DNA of 64,000 nt from Planctomycetota bacterium (GTDB lineage: Bacteria > Planctomycetota > UBA1135 > UBA2386): positions 496,001 through 560,000 of the forward strand of contig JADJWQ010000001.1 of NCBI GenBank assembly GCA_016716265.1, read 5' to 3'. Both the position numbers and the translations under genes were made by a program. Below the pieces are notes generated by a model. That model saw nothing but the letters and a program-made list of their open reading frames with translations. It was not told the origin of the DNA and searched no databases. This document shows positions 18,011 through 26,784 of this stretch, piece after piece (the first letter of the stretch is position 1; each line of letters opens with the position of its first letter).

Positions 18011-19549
18011 GTGCGTCAGTTTCTATCGCGTTTCGCCGGTTCGATCATGGCGGTCCTGTCGGGTTTTGACCGGATCGTGTTCAGGGGCTCGCACCGGAGC
18101 CTGGCGTTCAACCACGGGATGGAGGCGTTCGTGAACAGCATCGGCGTCCTCCGCAAGGACTTCGGTGCCTACGCCCGGCAGACGACCGAGGAGTTGAAGT
18201 CGGCGTCGCTGGCCAAGTGCCACGAACTCGAGCGGCCCACCGCAGTCTGACGTCGAGCCGCGAGCGGAAGGAAACGCTCGTGCAGCGGATCCTCGAGCGA
18301 TCGCCCGTCGACGAAGGCCTGATCTGCGTTCTGTCCTGCGTCGAGCCCTGCACGACGTTCAACTTGTTCAGGTCGCGCGAGACGAAGAGGCGCGAGTTCC
18401 GCAGACAACCCGGAAAGTGCCAGCACCTCTACCACTACTTCCTCCATCCCCGCTTCGGTCTGATGCGTCCGCCTGCAGACCGGGTTCCCGTTCACGGTTC
18501 AGGTCTGCATGAATGGACGCGAGTGGCTGGCTCGCGAGATGACGAAATCGTGCATCCGCTTCGTCAAGGAGGACAACTGCTTTCCGTACGTCGATGATCC
18601 GTTACGGGCCCAGCGTCTTCTCGCGAAGCAGGTCCACGTCGACTGGCCGCACGTGCTCGACCGCCTCGCACTCGAGGTCAACCCCGCGCTCCCTTCGATT
18701 CTCCGGCGAGATGATCCGCACCACTACTGGTGTGCGCACCAGCTCGAGTGGGCAACCGACGTCCTCTTCGTTGATCACCAGTCGCTCGCCGCCGTCTATC
18801 AGCCTCTCGTGCAGCACGCGATGACTCAGTTTTCCTGTGCAGACGTCATGCGGTTCCTCGGCCGCAAGGCGAGCCACGCCTTCCTCGGCGAGGTCACCAG
18901 CGACTTCAAGAACCGCGTCGAAGGCATCCGGGTCATGCACCGCGCAGGCCGCAACTCGGTCAAGACCTACGACAAGAACGGCAGCATCCTCCGTGTCGAG
19001 ACGACCATCAACGCGCCGACCGAGCTGCGCGCACCCAGGCCGAAGGGCGAGTCCGGCGAGCTCGTCGTCCAGCCGGTCCGGAAGACCGTGGCGGACCTCG
19101 AGCGCCTCACGGAGATCGGCCAGCGCGCCAACGAACGCTACCTCGACGCACTGGCAGAGATGCACCAGGACGCTTCGTTGCACGAAGTCATCGCCCCGAT
19201 CTGCAAGCACGCCACCTTCCGCGGGAAGCGCGTGCGCGCGCTTCGGCCGTGGGATTCCGATGACCTTGCCCTGTTCCAGGCGATCGCGGACGGAGCCTTC
19301 GTCCTGCGTGGCTTCACCAACCGCGACCTCGTCAACAGGCTCTACCAGAAGCCGGCTGCCGATGACTCCGACCGTCGCCGACGTCGGTCCCGAACCTCGC
19401 GCCAGCTCCGCCTGCTCCGCGCACACGGCGTCATTCGCAAGCTCCCCAAACAGAACCGCTACCAGCTCACCGGGAAGGGCCGGCGCATCGTCACGGCCAT
19501 CCTCGCAGCCCGCGATACTCCCGTATCTGCTCTTCTGCACGCCGCTTGA
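18011..19549 (+). pseudogene. Element-encoded protein of unknown family, copy 2 (frameshifted)
   Basis: It starts at GTG 18011 (RQFLSRFAGSIMAVLSGFDR). The frame is lost near 18238, where ERPTAV and a stop replace the ERPYRYL of copy 1. It is recovered as SSRERKETLVQRILERSPVD, then GLICVLSCVEPCTTFNLF and YHYFLHPRFGLM, and is shifted again near 18466-18495. The 346-residue 3' frame (18509-19549) is identical in protein sequence to that of copy 1. Comparing both copies reconstructs a single protein of about 510 residues, except for a shared +1 shift between TWVP and FTVQVCMNGREW. I recognise no HUH, DDE, serine or tyrosine transposase signature in it. Confidence 0.65.
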
Positions 19550-19573
19550 GATGTTTGCGCGGCGCGTACATGT

Positions 19574-19590
19574 TGGGCCTCAGGGACCCA
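19574..19590 (+). repeat. Right-end hairpin of the element
   Basis: TGGGCCTCAGGGACCCA: the terminal CCCA pairs with TGGG 13 bases upstream, and CC/GG pairs extend the stem around a single bulged A. The identical structure is at 6775-6791 in copy 1. Confidence 0.75.
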
Positions 19591-19704
19591 AGGTGATCCA
19601 GCAGGTGCTGCGGCACTCGGACATCCGGCTGACGATGGACCTCTACGGCGAGCTCGGCGACGGCGACCTGTTCCGCGAGCTGCCGGGGACGTTCCCGGTG
19701 CCGC

Positions 19705-19996
19705 GGATGTTCGCGACGGGGGGCGAGCCGACGAGCACGGATCGCGCTGGCTGAACCCGGCCGGCTCGGCGGTCGCGCGTCCGGCCCGGCCGGTCGACGG
19801 CACCGACGGCCTCGGCCGCGACGCGCCCGCTCAGGCGGCCCACGCTCGCCCACGTGCCGCCGCGGCCCTCCGGCGCGCCCCCTGGGGCGCCTTCGCCACA
19901 CGCACGCACGTGCGCCTTCGTGCGGCCCGACGCGCAGCCCCCCTCCGCGACGCCGCGCGAGTTGGCTCTGCAGGATCCGAGCAGGACCGTCGCAGG
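19705..19996 (+). repeat. Integrase 3'-end/tail repeat, right copy
   Basis: Direct-orientation homologue of 606-895, beginning in the integrase codons MFATGGEP and ending at GGACCGTCGCA (19986-19996). Beyond this point the two loci differ completely, which makes 19996/19997 a candidate right boundary of the integrated element. Confidence 0.75.
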
Positions 19997-20080
19997 GCCT
20001 ACCTCGCGACTCGATCAGTGCCAGCAGCCGCGTCCACGGCTCGGCCACCGTGCCCCAGCATCGCAGGGCCTACCTCGCGA
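19990..20080 (+). repeat. Perfect 20-bp direct repeat at the candidate element boundary
   Basis: TCGCAGGGCCTACCTCGCGA occurs at 19990-20009 and again at 20061-20080. The first copy straddles the point where homology to the left integrase tail stops. The spacing and position suit an attachment-site or recombinase-binding role, but this is inference. Confidence 0.6.
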
Positions 20081-20096
20081 TCCGCGCCCCATCGCC

Positions 20097-20173
20097 CCGT
20101 GCCAGATCGTGCCACGCCGTGCCAGACCGTGCCCCGGTGTGGCCAGGCCAATTGCACACTCCATTGCACACTC
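20097..20173 (+). repeat. Short iterated repeats (10-bp period, then a 12-bp period pair)
   Basis: At about 20097-20136 the hexamer CGTGCC recurs four times at exactly 10-bp intervals. At 20151-20173 ATTGCACACTC occurs twice, 12 bp apart. An imperfect hairpin (CGGCCG arms, 20194-20220) follows. Phased repeats of this type can bind recombination or replication proteins; no binding protein can be named from the sequence. Confidence 0.5.
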
Positions 20174-20247
20174 GCGCGCCGCGAAATGCAGATCGGCCGG
20201 AAACCGGGGTTTCTCGGCCGAACTCGGGCATCTGGAGTTCAGGCCCT

Positions 20248-20264
20248 GCAGGACTCGAACCTGC
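20248..20264 (-). other. tRNA T-arm-like fragment
   Basis: On the minus strand the sequence reads GCAGG, TTCGAGT, CCTGC: a perfect five-pair stem with a canonical seven-base T-loop. It is followed by AGGGCCT, which could be the 3' acceptor strand. I find no matching 5' acceptor strand (AGGCCCT), D-arm or anticodon arm upstream on that strand, so this is not a complete tRNA gene. A 3' tRNA remnant about 500 bp from an integrase gene would fit a used attachment site. Confidence 0.4.
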
Positions 20265-20368
20265 GCGCGGCGCCGGATCGACCAGCACGCACGGGCGGTC
20301 GCCGCGTGACTCCGGGGTGAGCGGACGGACGCGTAGGGCCCGCGCTGCGCCCTTGGTAGACTCCGCCC

Positions 20369-22420
20369 ATGGCGCACGACGGTACGGACGCGAGGCTCCC
20401 GCTGTTGACCTGGATCACACGAGCAGTGACGGCGCTCGTACTCGTCTGCGCCATCGCGCCCGCCTGCGCGGTGCCGCGCACGTCGCCGGGCGAACCTCCA
20501 CCGAACATCCTGTTCGTGATGATCGACGACCTCGGCTGGATGGACATCCACCCGCAGGGCAACGACCGTTTCACGACGCCGAACCTCGACCGCTTCGCGG
20601 CGCAGGCGACGCGCTTCACCGACTACTACGCGGCGGCGCCGGTCTGCTCGCCGACGCGCGCCGCGTGCATCACGGGGCTCGCGCCGGCGCGGCTCCACGT
20701 CACCAACCACATCCCCGACCGCTGGAGCTTCTACGACGCACCGGCGCCGGCGGGCACTCCGGCCGACGAGCGCGAGGGGCGCATCTGGGGCCCCGCGCGG
20801 TCGCGCAACGAGCTCGGTCAGGAACAGCGGACGATCGCGGAGCGCCTGCGTGCGGCCGGCTACCGCACGGTGTTCGTCGGCAAGTGGCACCTCGCCGGCG
20901 CCGACTGGCGCACGACGGACACGTCGCTGTTCCCGGAGAGCCACGGCTTCGACGTCAACATCGCTGGCAATGCGATGGGTGGTCCCGGGACGTACTTCGG
21001 TCCGTTCGACATGCCGAACTACCGGAAGGGTGAGGCCGGCGACTACCTGCCGGACCTGCTGGCCCAGGAGGCGATCGAGCAGATCGCGGCGGCGCGCGAC
21101 GCCGGGGAGCCGTTGTTCCTGTGCCTGTGGACCTACACGGTGCACTACCCGATCGACGCGCCGGCGGAGCTCTACGCGCACTACCACGACGGCGCCGACG
21201 AGCCGGACCTGCCGACGCGCTACCGCGCGATGGTCGAGGGCATGGACCGGGCCGTCGGCCGGGTGCTCCGCGCGCTCGACGAGCTCGACCTGGCGTCGAA
21301 CACGCTGGTGGTGTTCACATCGGACAACGGTCAGATGCCCGGCGCCTCGGTCGCGACGCCGCTGCGCGGTGCGAAGGGCCACCTGCACGAAGGCGGCATC
21401 CGCGTGCCGATGATGATCCGCTGGCCCGGCCATGTGCGGGCGGGCACCGTCGAGTCCACGCCGGCGATCGCGATGGACTTCGCGCCGACGTTCCTGGCGG
21501 CGGCCGGCGTGCCATACGACCCCGCCGAGTTCGACGGCGTGAACCTCTTGCCGGTCGCCACCGGCACGGGCACGCTCGATCGCGACGCGATCTACTTCCA
21601 CTACCCGCACTACGCCTACCACGGTGAGAACCACATGGGCTCCGCCGTGCGCGCCGGGCGGTGGAAGTACATCCACCACTACGACGACGACGAGCACGAG
21701 CTGTACGACCTCGAGACCGACCTCGGCGAGCAGGTCGACCTCTGCGCCGCCGAGCCAGAGCGCGCCGCGGCGCTGCGGGGGAAGCTCACGGCCTGGCTCG
21801 CGGCGACCGGCGCGGAGCTGCCGCGCCGCTACGCGGACATCCCCGCCGGCGAGCTGCCCGGCAGCAAGCGCGCGACGTTTCGGCCGCTGCTCGTGCCGGG
21901 CTCGTTCGACGGCTGGCACACGAAGCCCGGCGGCGCCTGGTTCTGGGACGGCGACGTGCTGGTCGGCGAGAGCCCGAAGAGCGAGCCGCGCCACGGCCTG
22001 CTCGTCAGCGACGCGCGCTACCGCGACTTCGAGGTGCGCTTCGAGTTCCGCGCGGTCGCCGGCGACAGCGGCTTCTACTTCCGCGTCGACGAGGTCGACG
22101 GCGCCGTCGGCGTGCACGGCTTCCAGGCCGAGGTCGACACGACACCCGAGACCGGCGGGCTCTACGAGACCGGTGGACGGGCCTGGGTCGTCAAGCCGGA
22201 CGCGACGGCCATGCAGGACGTCTACCGGCCCGGCGAGTGGACGCGCATGACGCTCCGCGCGCGGGGCGGCGACGTCGACGTGCGCGTCAACGGCACCGAG
22301 ACGGCCCGGCTGCGCGGCGACCCGGGACGCCGCGAGGGCCATCTCGCGCTCCAATTGCACGGCGGCCAGGATCTGCACGTCGAGTTCCGGGGACTCGAGA
22401 TCCGCGAGCTCGACGACTGA
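20369..22420 (+). CDS. Secreted sulfatase fused to a 3-keto-disaccharide-hydrolase-like domain
   Basis: The 683-residue protein has a signal-like hydrophobic segment (about 15-33). The sulfatase domain (about 44-500) has metal-binding DD (53-54) and the formylglycine motif CSPTR with Cys93, which a formylglycine-generating enzyme must oxidise. GKWHL, FTSDNG and the closing WKYIHHYDDDEHELYDLETD are also typical. Residues about 525-683 form a beta-rich domain of the DUF1080/concanavalin-like type (WFWDGDVLVGES, then SGFYFR and GEWTRMTLRARG). The sulfatase part removes sulfate esters, probably from polysaccharide; the C-terminal part suggests sugar binding or cleavage. Large sulfatase sets are typical of planctomycetes. 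It is transcribed alone, convergent with the RND gene. Confidence 0.9.
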   Translation: MAHDGTDARLPLLTWITRAVTALVLVCAIAPACAVPRTSPGEPPPNILFVMIDDLGWMDIHPQGNDRFTTPNLDRFAAQATRFTDYYAAAPVCSPTRAACITGLAPARLHVTNHIPDRWSFYDAPAPAGTPADEREGRIWGPARSRNELGQEQRTIAERLRAAGYRTVFVGKWHLAGADWRTTDTSLFPESHGFDVNIAGNAMGGPGTYFGPFDMPNYRKGEAGDYLPDLLAQEAIEQIAAARDAGEPLFLCLWTYTVHYPIDAPAELYAHYHDGADEPDLPTRYRAMVEGMDRAVGRVLRALDELDLASNTLVVFTSDNGQMPGASVATPLRGAKGHLHEGGIRVPMMIRWPGHVRAGTVESTPAIAMDFAPTFLAAAGVPYDPAEFDGVNLLPVATGTGTLDRDAIYFHYPHYAYHGENHMGSAVRAGRWKYIHHYDDDEHELYDLETDLGEQVDLCAAEPERAAALRGKLTAWLAATGAELPRRYADIPAGELPGSKRATFRPLLVPGSFDGWHTKPGGAWFWDGDVLVGESPKSEPRHGLLVSDARYRDFEVRFEFRAVAGDSGFYFRVDEVDGAVGVHGFQAEVDTTPETGGLYETGGRAWVVKPDATAMQDVYRPGEWTRMTLRARGGDVDVRVNGTETARLRGDPGRREGHLALQLHGGQDLHVEFRGLEIRELDD

Positions 22421-22504
22421 CGACCGCAGCCGCGGTGTCGCGACTCGCCCCGCCGCGCGCGATCGCCGCGCGCTCACCTGGCGCCCGGCTTCGCGCGACC
22501 GACG

Positions 22505-25500
22505 TCACTCCGCCGGCGCCCCGGCCGCGAGCTCGGCATGGAGCTGGCGGGTGCGGCGCGCGGGCGAGCCGGTGAACCGCGCGACGAAGCCGTAGACGCC
22601 CGGCACGACGAGCAGCGTCGTCAGCGTCGCGATCGTCACGCCGGCCAGCACGACGACGCCGATCGCCTGCCGGCCCTCGGCGCCGGCGCCCGTCGCGATC
22701 ACCAGCGGGAAGGCGCCGAACGCGGTCGACAGGCCGGTCATCAGGATCGGGCGCAGGCGCAGCGCGGACGCCTCGACGACGGCCTCCAGGTGGCCGAGGC
22801 CCTCGTCGCGGAGCTGGTTGGCGAACTCGACGATCAGGATGCCGTTCTTGGTCGCCAGCCCGATCAGGATCACCATCGCGATCTGGCTGTAGACGTTGAG
22901 CGTCGCACCGGCCAGCGACAGGCCGAGCAGACCGCCGAACAGCGCGAGCGGCACCGTCAGCAGGATCACCATCGGCTGCAGGAAGCTCTCGAACTGCGCC
23001 GCCAGGGCCAGGTAGACGAGCAGCAACGATGCCAGGAACACGAACCACAGCGAGCCGGTCGACTCGACGAACTCGCGGCTCTGCTCCTTGTATGCGATGC
23101 CCGGGGCATTGCCGAGGTCGTCGCGCACGACGCCACGCAGGAAGTCGAGCGCCTGACCGAGCGTGTAGCCTGCGGCGAGGTTCGCGCTGATCGTGATCGC
23201 GCGCAGCCGGTCGAAGCGATTGCGGGTCGCGGAATCGGCGAACTCTCGCACGCGCACGACGTTGGCGAGCGGCACCAGCTCACCGGTCGTCGCCGAGCGC
23301 ACGTAGACGGCCTGCAGGTCGCGCGGCGAGCGCTTGTCGGCGTCCGCCGCCTCCAGCACGACGTCGTACTCCTCGCCGCGGTCGACGTAGGTCGTCACGC
23401 GGCGCTCGCCCATCATCGTCTCCAGCGTGCGCCCGATCTCGGTCGTCGACACACCGAGCGCCGCGGCGCGGTCGTCGTCGACGACGACCTCGAGCTGCGG
23501 CTTGGTCTCGCGGTAGTCGGTGTTCACCGCGACGAGCCCGGGGTTCTCGGCGGCGCGTGCGAGGATCACGTCGCGCCAGCGGGTCAGCTCCTCGAACGTC
23601 GCGCCGGTGATCACGAACTGGACCGGCTGACCGCTGCGGCGCAATAGCCCGGTCTGCGTGATCGTGAACGCGCGGTAGCCGGCCAGCGCCTGGAGCTGCC
23701 CGTCGATCTCGGCCTGGATCTGCGCCGTCGAACGCGACCGCTGGTCCCACAGCACGAGCAGCACGGTGCCGAACCCGGTGTTGACGTCGCCGGCGCGGTT
23801 GAACGCGCCCGGCACGCGCACCAGCACGCGCTCGGCCTCGCCCGACTCGATCAGCTTCAACAGCACGCTCTCGACCTGCTCGGCATTGTGCAGCGCGTCC
23901 TGGAACGACGCCCCTTCCGGACCGGTGATGCTGACCCGGAACTGCCCGCGATCCTCGGATGGTGCGTACTCCTGGGGAATCGAGCGGTACAGCCCGCCGA
24001 TCGACACCGCCAGCCCGCCGACGATCAGCAGTGCGGCGAGCGGTTGGCGCACGAGCCCCTGCAGGAGCCAACGGTACGCGCCGCGCAGCGGCCGGAATCC
24101 GCCATCGACCGCGCGCGCCAGCCAGCCCGGCCGGCCGCCGCGCAAGAGCGCTGCACACATGACCGGCGACAGCGTCAGCGCGGTCAGCGTCGAGAACACG
24201 ATCGCGCCGGTGAGCGCGAGCGCGAACTCCGCGAACAGCCGGCCGGTGTTGCCCTCGAGGAACGCGATCGGCACGAACACGGCGACCAGCACGACGGTCG
24301 TCGCGACCACCGCGAAGCCGACCTGCCGCGCGCCGAGATAGGCCGCGCGCAGCGGCGGCTCGCCGTCCTGGATCCGCCGCGCGATGTTCTCCAGCACGAC
24401 GATCGCATCGTCGACGACCATGCCGATCGCGAGCACCAGCGCGAGCAGCGTCAGCAGGTTGATCGAGTAGCCGAGCTGGTCGAGCACGAAGAACGTGCCG
24501 ATCAGCGACACCGGCACGGTGACGGCGGGCACCAGCGTCGCGAGCCCGCTGCCGAGGAACATGAAGATCACCAGCACGACGACGCCGGCGGTGATCAGCA
24601 GCGTCTGCCAGACCTCGTGGATCGCCGCGTCGATGTAGACCGAGTCGTCGGAACTCGGGTAGAGCTGCATGTCGGCGGGGAGCTGCGCATTGAGCTTCGC
24701 CATGCGCTCCTTGACGCCGCGGATCACCTCGAGCGTGTTGGCCTTCGCCTGGCGGATCACGCCGAGGCCGACCATGTCCTCGCCGTTGCGGCGGAACGCC
24801 AGCCGGTCGTTCATCGGCCCGACCTCGACGTGCGCGATGTCGCGCAGCCGCAGCAGGTGGCCGTCCTGGCCGCGCCCGACGACCAGCCCACCGAAGTCGG
24901 CGGCGGTGCGGTAGCGGCGCTGCACGCGCACCGTGAACTCGCGCTCGACCGACTCGACGCGGCCGGCCGGCAGCTCGACGTTCTCCGCGCGCAGTGCGCG
25001 CTCGACGTCCTGTGCGGTCACGCCGGTCGCAGCCATCGCCTGACGGTCGAGCCACACGCGCATCGCCTGCCGGCTACCGCCGCCGATCTGGATGCGCGCG
25101 ACGCCCGGCACCGTCGAGAGCTGATCGACGAGGTAGCGCTCCGCGTAGTCGGTCAGCTCGGTCGAGCTGCGCACGCTGCTCGCGAGGTTCATCCAGAACA
25201 CCGAGTCGCTGCCGGAGTCGACCTTGACGACCTCCGGCGGGTCGACCTCCTCCGGCAGCTCGGCGAGCACGCGGCTGACGCGGTCGCGCACGTCGTTGGC
25301 GGCGTCCTCGACCTCGCGGTCGAGCAGGAACTCGACGGTGACCTCCGAGCGGCCGTCCGTGGTCGACGACGACACCGTCTTGACGCCCTCGATACCGCTG
25401 ATCGCGTCCTCGATGATCTGCGTGACGCGCGTCTCGACCACCGACGCCGCCGCACCCCGGTAGGTCGTCTCAACGCTGACCACCGGCGGGTCGATGTCCG

Positions 25501-25612
25501 GCAGCTCGCGCACGCCGAGCCGCGACAGCCCGAGCAGACCGAGCGTGACGAACACCAGGTTCAGCACCGTCGCGAGGACCGGCCGCCGGACCGACAGATC
25601 GCTCAGGATCAT
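22505..25612 (-). CDS. RND-family efflux permease (HAE1 type)
   Basis: The 1035-residue protein has the full RND architecture: an N-terminal membrane helix, a large periplasmic loop, a helix bundle with the proton-relay motif GMVVDDAIVVLENI, then a second loop and second bundle. It starts MILSDLSVRRPVLATVLNLV, typical of MdtB/MdtC/MexF-like pumps. It exchanges protons for export of hydrophobic or amphipathic compounds across the envelope. The adaptor gene lies 37 bp upstream on the same strand, so the two form an operon. No outer-membrane TolC-type gene is adjacent and the substrate cannot be inferred. Confidence 0.93.
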   Translation of the reverse strand: MILSDLSVRRPVLATVLNLVFVTLGLLGLSRLGVRELPDIDPPVVSVETTYRGAAASVVETRVTQIIEDAISGIEGVKTVSSSTTDGRSEVTVEFLLDREVEDAANDVRDRVSRVLAELPEEVDPPEVVKVDSGSDSVFWMNLASSVRSSTELTDYAERYLVDQLSTVPGVARIQIGGGSRQAMRVWLDRQAMAATGVTAQDVERALRAENVELPAGRVESVEREFTVRVQRRYRTAADFGGLVVGRGQDGHLLRLRDIAHVEVGPMNDRLAFRRNGEDMVGLGVIRQAKANTLEVIRGVKERMAKLNAQLPADMQLYPSSDDSVYIDAAIHEVWQTLLITAGVVVLVIFMFLGSGLATLVPAVTVPVSLIGTFFVLDQLGYSINLLTLLALVLAIGMVVDDAIVVLENIARRIQDGEPPLRAAYLGARQVGFAVVATTVVLVAVFVPIAFLEGNTGRLFAEFALALTGAIVFSTLTALTLSPVMCAALLRGGRPGWLARAVDGGFRPLRGAYRWLLQGLVRQPLAALLIVGGLAVSIGGLYRSIPQEYAPSEDRGQFRVSITGPEGASFQDALHNAEQVESVLLKLIESGEAERVLVRVPGAFNRAGDVNTGFGTVLLVLWDQRSRSTAQIQAEIDGQLQALAGYRAFTITQTGLLRRSGQPVQFVITGATFEELTRWRDVILARAAENPGLVAVNTDYRETKPQLEVVVDDDRAAALGVSTTEIGRTLETMMGERRVTTYVDRGEEYDVVLEAADADKRSPRDLQAVYVRSATTGELVPLANVVRVREFADSATRNRFDRLRAITISANLAAGYTLGQALDFLRGVVRDDLGNAPGIAYKEQSREFVESTGSLWFVFLASLLLVYLALAAQFESFLQPMVILLTVPLALFGGLLGLSLAGATLNVYSQIAMVILIGLATKNGILIVEFANQLRDEGLGHLEAVVEASALRLRPILMTGLSTAFGAFPLVIATGAGAEGRQAIGVVVLAGVTIATLTTLLVVPGVYGFVARFTGSPARRTRQLHAELAAGAPAE

Positions 25613-25649
25613 CGCATCGCCTCCCGTCGCACGCCGTTCGGACGGACGC

Positions 25650-26717
25650 TCACGAGTCGGTGACCTCGACGACCTGCACCTCGGTGCCGTCGCGCAGGTC
25701 CACGCCGCCCCGGATCACGACGCGGTCGCCGGCACGGATGCCGTCGAGCACCTCGACCACCCCGACGCGCCGCCGGCCGATCCCGACCTGCGTGCGCCGT
25801 GCGATCGAATCGGCGTCGACGCGCAGGACGTAGTGTTGCGCCGACTCTGCGACGAGCGCGCTCTCCGGCACGGTCAGCACCGGCTCCTCGCCGCGGTCGA
25901 CGCGGATCTTCAGCAGCATGCCGGGCTGCAGCAGGCCGTCCGGATTCGGCACGATCGCGCGCACGGTCGCCGAGCGCGTGCGCACGTCGAGCCGCGTGTC
26001 GACCGCGTGCACCTCGCCCGGGAACTCGTGGTCCGGCCAGGCATCGCAGCCGGCATGGATGCGCATGCCGGCGCGCACCTCGGCCAGCCAGGTCTCCGGG
26101 ATCGTGAAGTCGGCCTTGACCACCGACAGGTCGTCCAGCGTGCCGACGACCGTCTCGGGTCGCACGTAGGCACCGACGCTGACTCGACGCAGGCCGAGCG
26201 TGCCGGCGAACGGCGCGCGGATCTCGTGGTCGGCGATCGCGGCCTGGAGGCTCGCGACCCGGGCGGTGGCCGCCAGCAACTGTGCCTGCGCCGTGTCGAC
26301 CTCGCTCTGCGCGCTGATGTCGCGCTCGAACAGATCGGCAACGCGCTCGAACTGCGCCTGCCGCTCGGCGAGCACCGCGCGCGCCTCCGTCAGCAGCGCC
26401 TGCTCCTCGGCGGCGAACAGCTCGACGAGCAGATCGCCCTTCTCGACGTGCTGCCCGTCGTCGAAGTGCAGCGCGGCGACGTGGTCGGAGCGGTTCGGCG
26501 TCAGCTCGACCGACTCGTTGGCGCGCACGGTGCCGAGCGCCTCGAGGCTCTCGGCGAAGGGCGTCTCGCGGACCTCGGCGACGACCACCGGCCGCGCCGC
26601 GCTCCCCTTCGTGGCACCCGCCGCCGTCCGCTCGCCGCGCCACCACTCCGGATACTCGAGCGCGAGGCCCGTCAGGATGGCCAGGGCGGCGAGCAGATAG
26701 GCGGCGAAGCTGCGCAT
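25650..26717 (-). CDS. RND periplasmic adaptor (membrane fusion protein)
   Basis: I chose the ATG at 26717 (MRSFAAYLLAALAILTGLAL), which gives an N-terminal membrane anchor and 355 residues. A longer frame reaching 27182 would run across the neighbouring gene. The sequence shows the lipoyl-like halves (ESVELTPNRSDHVAALHFDD; APFAGTLGLRRVSVGAYVRP) around a coiled-coil hairpin (about 110-170, rich in Glu/Gln/Arg), then beta-barrel and membrane-proximal domains ending RDGTEVQVVEV. It links the inner-membrane pump encoded downstream to an outer-membrane channel. Length is normal for the HlyD/AcrA-type family. Confidence 0.9.
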   Translation of the reverse strand: MRSFAAYLLAALAILTGLALEYPEWWRGERTAAGATKGSAARPVVVAEVRETPFAESLEALGTVRANESVELTPNRSDHVAALHFDDGQHVEKGDLLVELFAAEEQALLTEARAVLAERQAQFERVADLFERDISAQSEVDTAQAQLLAATARVASLQAAIADHEIRAPFAGTLGLRRVSVGAYVRPETVVGTLDDLSVVKADFTIPETWLAEVRAGMRIHAGCDAWPDHEFPGEVHAVDTRLDVRTRSATVRAIVPNPDGLLQPGMLLKIRVDRGEEPVLTVPESALVAESAQHYVLRVDADSIARRTQVGIGRRRVGVVEVLDGIRAGDRVVIRGGVDLRDGTEVQVVEVTDS

Positions 26718-26784
26718 CGGTCGGCGGATCCTACCCGATCGGCGCCACTGCCCGCCCGCCGCGCCGCGGCATGGATCGCGCGTG

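Larger units (their letters stand above)
17866..19590 (+). mobile_element. 1.73 kb hairpin-ended element, copy 2 (in integrase gene)
   Basis: This 1725 bp copy is preceded by CCCA (17862-17865) and ends with CCCA (19587-19590). Deleting the element with one CCCA gives CAC CCC AAG GTG, an uninterrupted integrase reading frame. The left 145 bp is non-coding and opens with two tandem hairpins. The right end, beyond the last stop at 19549, is 41 bp and closes with a hairpin containing the final CCCA. It differs from copy 1 by four indels (net 5 bp) and a few substitutions, all within about 18235-18485; the remaining 1.4 kb appears identical. Confidence 0.85.
16788..19754 (+). pseudogene. int: Tyrosine recombinase (integrase) split by a mobile element
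   Basis: Removing 17866-19590 joins LKVHP to KVIQQVLRHSD in frame and gives a 413-residue phage-type integrase. It has an N-terminal arm-binding/SAM-like region (1-180) and a catalytic domain with Arg237 (TTAFRAGEC), a Lys in FTKNGDDAV, His342/Arg345 (HCLRK), His368 and the presumed nucleophile Tyr378 (MDLYGEL). The insertion separates the last His and the Tyr from the rest, so the recombinase is inactive as it stands. It follows xis with a 4-nt overlap. Its last codons and the following 240 bp recur at 606-895. Confidence 0.9.

Noticed and set aside
17866..19590. Interpretation of the 1.73 kb block as a group II intron or retroelement
   Set aside because: No reverse-transcriptase motif (such as YxDD) or intron RNA domain V is visible, and the encoded protein does not resemble intron-encoded proteins.
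20151..20173. The 12-mer ATTGCACACTCC at 20151-20162 also occurs at 63734-63745 next to the NYN gene start
   Set aside because: A single exact 12-mer match in 64 kb of GC-rich DNA without other shared sequence is weak; it is mentioned only as part of the repeat cluster near the integrase.
20248..20264. A complete tRNA gene on the minus strand
   Set aside because: Only the T-arm and a possible 3' acceptor strand are present; no matching 5' acceptor, D-arm or anticodon arm could be found.
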